A stretch of DNA of 9,450 bases, taken from assembly GCF_035294505.1 (NCBI RefSeq), contig NZ_DATGKU010000069.1:1-9450 (forward strand), read 5' to 3'. Positions within the stretch are counted from its first letter, which is position 1, and each line of letters begins with the position of its first letter. Both the position numbers and the translations under genes were made by a program. This DNA comes from Chthonomonas sp035294505 (lineage in GTDB: Bacteria; Armatimonadota; Chthonomonadetes; Chthonomonadales; Chthonomonadaceae). Below the pieces are notes generated by a model, which ran no database searches, was not told the origin of the DNA, and was given only the letters and a program-made list of their open reading frames with translations. Shown here piece after piece: positions 5,858 through 9,450 of this stretch.

Positions 5858-5898
5858 GAACCCCCTGTATCGGCCTTGAGGAGGCAGGGGTGGGGCTG

Positions 5899-5982
5899 GT
5901 TAAACAAGCCTACCTTGTTCACCCTTTACAATGAACTCGCCAGTCACTGCTCCCTTCCCTTGTTATCTTGCCATATCTCCCC
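5899..5982 (+). other. Non-coding spacer before the Pho-box-like array
   Basis: No gene is visible. A 6-bp inverted repeat, AACAAG (5903-5908) with CTTGTT (5914-5919), is the only local symmetry. TACAAT (5927-5932) resembles a -10 box but has no -35 at a suitable distance. Confidence 0.35.
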
Positions 5983-6059
5983 CTTAAAACAAAATTCATC
6001 AAATCTTAATCTCCTCTTAACATCCGCTTAATCCCCTCTTAACATGGCTTTGGCATAAT
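5983..6059 (+). promoter_or_regulatory. Pho-box-like array of 11-bp direct repeats plus -10 box
   Basis: CTTAA starts at 5983, 6005, 6016, 6027 and 6038, all on one 11-bp grid; the grid position at 5994 reads ATTCA. The four consecutive 8-mers are CTTAATCT, CTTAACAT, CTTAATCC and CTTAACAT, each followed by a 3-base spacer. This matches the layout of Pho boxes bound by PhoB/PhoP/SphR response regulators; the cyanobacterial consensus is PyTTAAPyPy(T/A) with 3-bp spacers. Eight bases after the last 8-mer is CATAAT (6054-6059), a 5/6 match to the sigma-70 -10 box. No good -35 box is present, which is normal for PhoB-activated promoters. Transcription would start near 6066 and read into the prepilin-like gene. 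Confidence 0.7.
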
Positions 6060-6111
6060 ATCGCCCGAAGAGCAAGGGAGGTCAAATAACAGAACTCGCG
6101 TGCTCCTCATG

Positions 6112-6132
6112 GCTAGCTGATGCCAGCATAGC
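6112..6132 (+). promoter_or_regulatory. Hairpin in the 5' untranslated leader of the prepilin-like gene
   Basis: GCTAGCTG (6112-6119) pairs with CAGC (6124-6127) and TAGC (6129-6132) around an ATGC loop, with one bulged A. It lies about 25 bases before the Shine-Dalgarno, so it does not mask it. The leader is about 105 bases long; no known riboswitch pattern is recognised. Confidence 0.35.
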
Positions 6133-6156
6133 ATTAAAATCAAAAAATTGCGTCTC

Positions 6157-6163
6157 AAAGGAG
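6157..6163 (+). promoter_or_regulatory. Ribosome binding site of the prepilin-like gene
   Basis: AAAGGAG lies 9 nt before the ATG at 6173, supporting this start and the full prepilin leader. Confidence 0.75.
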
Positions 6164-6172
6164 ATCGGTTCA

Positions 6173-7108
6173 ATGAAGCGTCACACTCGAAACGGTTTTA
6201 CGCTCATCGAATTGCTTGTCGTTATCGCGATAATAGCGATACTGGCGGCGATTCTGTTCCCTGTTTTCGCGCAGGCTCGTGAAAAAGCGCGCGCTATCTC
6301 CTGTTTGTCGAACCTCAAGCAGATCGGTTTGGCAACAGGCATGTACGTTCAAGACTATGATGAGTATTTTTATCCGCACCGGTGGAATTCCGGCCCAGAC
6401 AGCAACCCCTTCTTGCAAGACCCTGTAGGGAACGCCACGATTACCGGTGCTGCCCGCAACAAAACCTTCTGGATCAGCCTACTTTACCCCTATGCCAAAA
6501 ACTACGACCTCTGGAAGTGCCCCTCCGCTCCAAATGCATTCGTAAAATGGAACACGGATGGTGCCAAATGTGGCGGCTCTGATAACAACACTGCCGTTGG
6601 CTGCGGTGGCGTGGGATATGGTGGGCAGAATAGCTACGGACACAACGACGCCTGGATGAGCCCTGCCGGTAGTTATGCAACGCTCTACGGTGGCGCCGTT
6701 GCTGTGGTAGCAGATGCCGCTGTGCCGCGCGTGGCCTCCACGGTGCTCGTGGTAGATGCCTCTTACTACGGTGCCGTGCCCGATGTCTGCAACGAATCCG
6801 GGCTTTGGCAGGCAAATAAGGCAAACGGCAATGAATGCAACTATGTGACCGGCCAGGGAGCCTTTTACGGGCACTACTGGAAGAACATCGGGAATGCCCG
6901 TTGGAGCTGGACGGGTGGAGAGGCCGGGCCTTACGGCGGTGCCGCCGGGGTGCAGAAGGCCCTCAACGACGGTCCCTCCCGCCACAACGGCATTATGAAC
7001 GTGCAGTTCGTGGATGGCCATGCGAAGGCGATCCCCTACAAGGAGCTTATCGGCGATGTCTGTCTCTGGACGACCGATGCCGATGGCCCGCATCCGGCCT
7101 GCCAGTAG
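6173..7108 (+). CDS. Type II secretion/pilin-like prepilin with H-X9-DG C-terminal motif (DUF1559-like)
   Basis: This 311-residue protein has a textbook class III signal: a short basic leader (MKRHTRNG), cleavage expected after G8, then FTLIELLVVIAIIAILAAIL with the conserved E13 at position +5. After PilD-type cleavage and N-methylation it would assemble in, or sit on, a pilin-like or secretion filament at the membrane. NLKQIGLATGMYVQDYDEY (47-65) is typical of the Armatimonadota version. The C-terminal motif H271-X9-D281-G282 (with VQFVDGHAKAIPY) is the prepilin-processing-associated H-X9-DG signature. The middle is rich in Gly, Asn, Tyr and Trp, and the mature part has eight cysteines (44, 116, 133, 144, 206, 222, 297, 310), so disulfides outside the cell are likely. 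It stands alone with its own promoter and terminator and no pilus-assembly gene beside it. Such genomes often hold many paralogues; the precise role is unknown. Confidence 0.93.
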   Translation: MKRHTRNGFTLIELLVVIAIIAILAAILFPVFAQAREKARAISCLSNLKQIGLATGMYVQDYDEYFYPHRWNSGPDSNPFLQDPVGNATITGAARNKTFWISLLYPYAKNYDLWKCPSAPNAFVKWNTDGAKCGGSDNNTAVGCGGVGYGGQNSYGHNDAWMSPAGSYATLYGGAVAVVADAAVPRVASTVLVVDASYYGAVPDVCNESGLWQANKANGNECNYVTGQGAFYGHYWKNIGNARWSWTGGEAGPYGGAAGVQKALNDGPSRHNGIMNVQFVDGHAKAIPYKELIGDVCLWTTDADGPHPACQ

Positions 7109-7133
7109 TTCTTAGCGTTTCACGAGAGATATT

Positions 7134-7162
7134 GAGGGGGCACGTTAGAAACGTGCCCCCTC
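7134..7162. terminator. Strong hairpin shared by two convergent genes
   Basis: A perfect 13-bp stem, GAGGGGGCACGTT (7134-7146) with AACGTGCCCCCTC (7150-7162), has a 3-base loop (AGA). It starts 25 bases after the prepilin-like stop and lies 26 bases beyond the stop of the opposing ClC gene. The T-tail is poor on both sides (TTGCT on +, AAT on -), so it may act as a bidirectional transcription barrier or protect 3' ends rather than be a classic terminator. Confidence 0.7.
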
Positions 7163-7188
7163 TTGCTCCATGTAGGCGAGGGAAGAGT

Positions 7189-9063
7189 TTATCGTGTGGT
7201 GGGAGAGGTACCGGTTTTCCGTGGTGTGCTGCGATAGACGCGCCACCAGCCGGGTTGAATCTGCTGTTCCTCCTGAAACCTGAGGAAACGCGCCTTTAAT
7301 ACCTCCGCGCGGCCCAAATAGCCCACGAGCTGCCGCGGGTCTTCGCGTTTAACCACCGGAAGGCGGCCTATATCGTGCAACAGCATCTTCTCCATGGCTT
7401 CGTAGACCGTCTCGTCTTCATAGGTTACAACGAGATTTTTGCTGCTTGCATCGAGAACGATGAGATTCTCATCGGATGGATGCTGCTCCAGAACTCGCAC
7501 GATGTCGCCGCGTGTCAGTATCCCTACCAGCTTTCCCTCCGAATCCACAACGAGGAGAGCGCGATGCTTATGTAACTGAGGATCGGAGGTGGTGCCAATT
7601 TCTCGGGCCAGCTCGGCGAGCTTTTTGTCGGCGGGTATCACGCCGGGGGTACGATCCATCACCTCGCCAACCTTGACTTGCTGCAGCACGTCAGCCTCGT
7701 ACTCTTGGGGGATGGTTAGGCCGCGTCGCGCCAACTTCTCGGTCATGATGGTGGTTTCACGCAAGAAGAAAAGAACGATGCCGTCGGCGATGGCACTGAC
7801 GATCATCAGGGGCAGGATCGAACCGTAGTTGCGTGTGATCTCAAAGCCAAACAGAACAAAGGCGAAGGTGGAGCGAGAAGCTGCGCCGAAGATGGCCGCC
7901 ATGCTCGCTACCGCAAAGGCACCGGGGGAGAGGTGCGCCACAGGGCAGAGATGGTTCATTGCGATGGCGTACAGAGCACCTAAGGCTCCGCCCGACATCA
8001 GCATCGGGGCGAGAAGCCCACCGGATGTCTCGGAACCCAACGAGATCAACAACGCCAGGCTCTTGAAAATAAGAATGATAAGCAGAATAGATACGGGCAG
8101 TTGATTGTTGAGGATGGCGGTGATGTTACCGTAGCCCACTCCGAGAACGCGCGGCGCGAATAGGCCGATGACCCCTAAGATAAGCCCACCGATGGCCGGT
8201 TTCCAAACATCGTCTAGGCGCAGATGCTCGAAGAGGTCTTCAAACCAGTAGAGCGCCCGTGTGTAGCCGATGGCGGCCAGCCCGCAGATGGGGCCTAGGA
8301 GAACATAGAAGGCGAGATCGTGGAAAATGTTGAACTGGATAGGCCCCACTTTGAACAACAGCCCGGTGCCGAGCAGTTGATAGCGCACAATGGTGGCGAT
8401 AGCGCTGGCGATAGTAACGGGGATGAAAGATCGCGGTTTAAACTCAAAAAGCAGCAGCTCTATGGCGAGGATAACGGCGGCAATAGGCGTACTGAAGATG
8501 GCCGCCATACCGGCAGCCGCTCCACAGGCGAGCAGCACCTTGCGTTCGGCGGGGGTTGTGTCTATCAACTGCCCCACCAACGAGCCTACGGCTCCGCCGG
8601 TCTGGATGATCGGCCCTTCGGCTCCGAAAGGGCCTCCGGTTCCGATGGCGATGGCCGCCGAGAGCGGTTTCAAAATGGCCACCCGCGCCTCCACCTTGCT
8701 ATGGCTTGTAACAACGGCCTCCATCGCTTCGGGAATGCCGTGCCCTTTGATCTTGGGCGTGCCATATTTGGCCATTAGCCCTACGATAAGCCCACCGATG
8801 GCCGGAACGAAAACGAGCCACGGCCCTAAGGTGTTGGAGGTGATGTTGGGCAGGGTGAAGGCCACTTTATGATAGAAAATGACGTTGGTAAGCAGGGAGA
8901 TAAGGTCGTAGAGAATGTAGGCCACAAAGGCGGCCAGTACGCCGATGATAACGGCCAGCGCGGTCATCGTCCAGAGACGAAAACCGCGTTTCTGCGGCCT
9001 ATTTACCGCGTCGGCATCCGCAGCTGTTGGTGCTAAGCCGTTGCTTGATGAGCGATCCTGCAT
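7189..9063 (-). CDS. ClC-family chloride channel/transporter with two C-terminal CBS domains
   Basis: This 624-residue protein sits in the cytoplasmic membrane and should conduct chloride or a related anion, as a channel or an H+/anion antiporter. The ClC core spans about 30-440. GHGIP (107-111) stands for the usual GSGIP anion-binding loop. GAEGP (147-151) keeps the gating glutamate (E149, equivalent to E148 of E. coli ClcA). GAAAGMAAIFSTPIAAVILAIE (181-202) follows, then GGLLAP (348-353) for the usual GGxFxP. Two CBS domains follow (about 463-530 and 533-593) and may sense adenine nucleotides. In place of the ClcA IEE pair (E202-E203) it has IEL (201-203), so the internal proton glutamate appears absent. 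The start is supported by AAGGGG just upstream on this strand (9068-9073) and a promoter at 9101-9135. Strand and promoter are independent of the + strand genes. Confidence 0.94.
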   Translation of the reverse strand: MQDRSSSNGLAPTAADADAVNRPQKRGFRLWTMTALAVIIGVLAAFVAYILYDLISLLTNVIFYHKVAFTLPNITSNTLGPWLVFVPAIGGLIVGLMAKYGTPKIKGHGIPEAMEAVVTSHSKVEARVAILKPLSAAIAIGTGGPFGAEGPIIQTGGAVGSLVGQLIDTTPAERKVLLACGAAAGMAAIFSTPIAAVILAIELLLFEFKPRSFIPVTIASAIATIVRYQLLGTGLLFKVGPIQFNIFHDLAFYVLLGPICGLAAIGYTRALYWFEDLFEHLRLDDVWKPAIGGLILGVIGLFAPRVLGVGYGNITAILNNQLPVSILLIILIFKSLALLISLGSETSGGLLAPMLMSGGALGALYAIAMNHLCPVAHLSPGAFAVASMAAIFGAASRSTFAFVLFGFEITRNYGSILPLMIVSAIADGIVLFFLRETTIMTEKLARRGLTIPQEYEADVLQQVKVGEVMDRTPGVIPADKKLAELAREIGTTSDPQLHKHRALLVVDSEGKLVGILTRGDIVRVLEQHPSDENLIVLDASSKNLVVTYEDETVYEAMEKMLLHDIGRLPVVKREDPRQLVGYLGRAEVLKARFLRFQEEQQIQPGWWRVYRSTPRKTGTSPTTR

Positions 9064-9100
9064 CTGACCCCTTATCGTTTTGATGATGGATTTTTTCTCT

Positions 9101-9135
9101 ATTATACCCTATTATGTCGTATTAAGACATAATAG
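9101..9135 (-). promoter_or_regulatory. ClC gene promoter with a palindromic operator-like site
   Basis: On the - strand a perfect TATAAT (9101-9106) gives a start about 30 bases before the ATG. Two bases upstream lies a perfect 10-bp inverted repeat, CTATTATGTC (9109-9118) and GACATAATAG (9126-9135), with a 7-base spacer. It covers the spacer and -35 area. The -35 itself is poor, which fits a promoter whose use depends on a bound regulator. No regulator gene is in view. Confidence 0.6.
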
Positions 9136-9275
9136 AATGGGATGGGCTGCGTGGAGGTCTGAATGACTCGGTAGAGGCAAAACGATTTGCCGCAAACATG
9201 CAGGAGGGAGACGTACTAATTGTTAACGGCCACGGCCTAAAGGCAAAGGCTGCCCTCTCACGTTGTGAGCGATAG
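9126..9275 (+). other. Short open frame, possible gene remnant
   Basis: A frame with no stop runs from 9126 to TAG at 9273-9275. Its only ATG is at 9198, giving 25 residues (MQEGDVLIVNGHGLKA...). There is no ribosome binding site. DVLIVNGHG looks protein-like and recalls the NGHG motif of creatininase-type amidohydrolases, but it is too short to assign. Chance is a real alternative. Confidence 0.15.
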
Positions 9276-9301
9276 GACTTCGGGGTTGTTGAGGGCGACC
9301 T

Positions 9302-9436
9302 AGGAAGGAGGGGGTGGGGCTGTAGGGGTAATCACAAGGGTTACCCACTCATCACGGGACTCGGTTCTAGAGCCAGTCTGCAAAGCAAGCCAACCTCGTT
9401 CGCTCCCTATCCCGACCTTTCCCCCGATTCGGGAGG
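9302..9436 (+). repeat. Composite interspersed repeat, copy 4 (3' modules only)
   Basis: GGAGGGGGTGGGGCTG (9307-9322) matches the segment before the tail in copy 1. A small stem, GGGTAA (9326-9331) with TTACCC (9341-9346), follows. The tail runs from TTCTAGAGCC (9365) through TTCGCTCCCTATCCC and ends with CCCGA-T-TCGGG (9423-9433). The window stops soon after. About 4 kb separates it from copies 1-3, so the element is dispersed, not only locally duplicated. Confidence 0.7.
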
Positions 9437-9450
9437 TGCTAGCGCACGGC

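Larger units (their letters stand above)
5623..5898 (+). repeat. Composite interspersed repeat, copy 3
   Basis: It starts with the perfect hairpin GTTTCC (5623-5628), loop GAAG, GGAAAC (5633-5638). Then come GGTCTCCCCTCTCCCC (5669-5684), the G-quadruplex motif (5696-5713), a half unit (5731-5755), the full hairpin (5765-5787), TCTTGCGTTTCCATCC with TCCGGTTTTGAGG, and a GTGGGGCTGG segment near 5889-5899. The CTCTAGAG tail of copies 1, 2 and 4 is absent. Confidence 0.78.

Noticed and set aside
5290..5879. Open frames of 67 and 87 residues within repeat copies 2 and 3
   Set aside because: They follow the non-coding repeat modules, have no ribosome binding sites, and their shared peptides come from the DNA repeat.
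5825..5890. Inverted repeat between CCTCCTGCCCC and GAGGCAGGGG
   Set aside because: The second copy is not the reverse complement of the first; only short GC-rich similarity is shared.
6066..6172. Riboswitch in the leader of the prepilin-like gene
   Set aside because: Only one short imperfect hairpin (6112-6132) is present, with no recognisable riboswitch core and no terminator or sequestering alternative.
6479..7093. Minus-strand frame of 204 residues
   Set aside because: It is a shadow of the prepilin-like gene; the + strand product has unmistakable N- and C-terminal motifs.
8390..8872. Plus-strand frame of 160 residues
   Set aside because: It is a shadow of the ClC gene, whose membrane core and motifs are on the other strand.

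Overview
The window looks like chromosomal DNA of a moderately GC-rich bacterium, most likely from the Armatimonadota (Chthonomonas-like). The main clue is the prepilin-like protein at 6173-7108: its N-terminus is followed by an NLKQIG...MYVQDYDE stretch, and it ends with an H-X9-DG motif. I know this combination from Armatimonadota; Planctomycetes carry a related but different version. The assignment is an inference from one protein and its neighbours, not proof.

Positions 29-4754 hold five genes on the + strand that read as one operon, with gaps of 18, -4, -4 and 33 bases. In order they encode a phytanoyl-CoA-dioxygenase-family Fe(II)/2-oxoglutarate enzyme (cytosolic), a small unrecognised membrane protein with a TTG start, an exported GHL10-type glycoside-hydrolase-like protein with an inserted domain, an exported 3-keto-glycoside hydrolase (DUF1080), and an exported thioredoxin-fold protein with C-terminal helical repeats. 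Two joins are ATGA stop/start overlaps, so translation is probably coupled. The theme is extracytoplasmic glycan handling plus thiol-disulfide maintenance. The operon promoter lies before the window.

Positions 4755-6172 (about 1.4 kb) have no credible gene. They hold three imperfect copies of a composite, modular repeat. Its parts are a GAA/GAAG-loop hairpin, a C-run/G-run inverted repeat with a G-quadruplex motif, a hairpin with a GAA triloop and tandem GA mismatches, and a conserved tail. A fragment of the same repeat recurs at the right edge (about 9300-9436). Short tandem repeats of 21 bp and 25 bp sit inside the first copy.

Just before the prepilin-like gene is the most striking regulatory signal: CTTAA elements on an exact 11-bp grid from 5983 to 6048, directly upstream of a CATAAT -10 box. 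This is the architecture of a Pho box bound by a PhoB/PhoP-type response regulator. It predicts phosphate-starvation control of the prepilin-like gene.

The prepilin-like gene ends at a strong 13-bp hairpin (7134-7162). The hairpin is shared with the convergent gene at 9063-7189 (- strand), which encodes a ClC-type chloride channel or transporter with two CBS domains. The ClC promoter region has a perfect TATAAT and, 2 bp upstream of it, a perfect 10-bp inverted repeat that looks like an operator.
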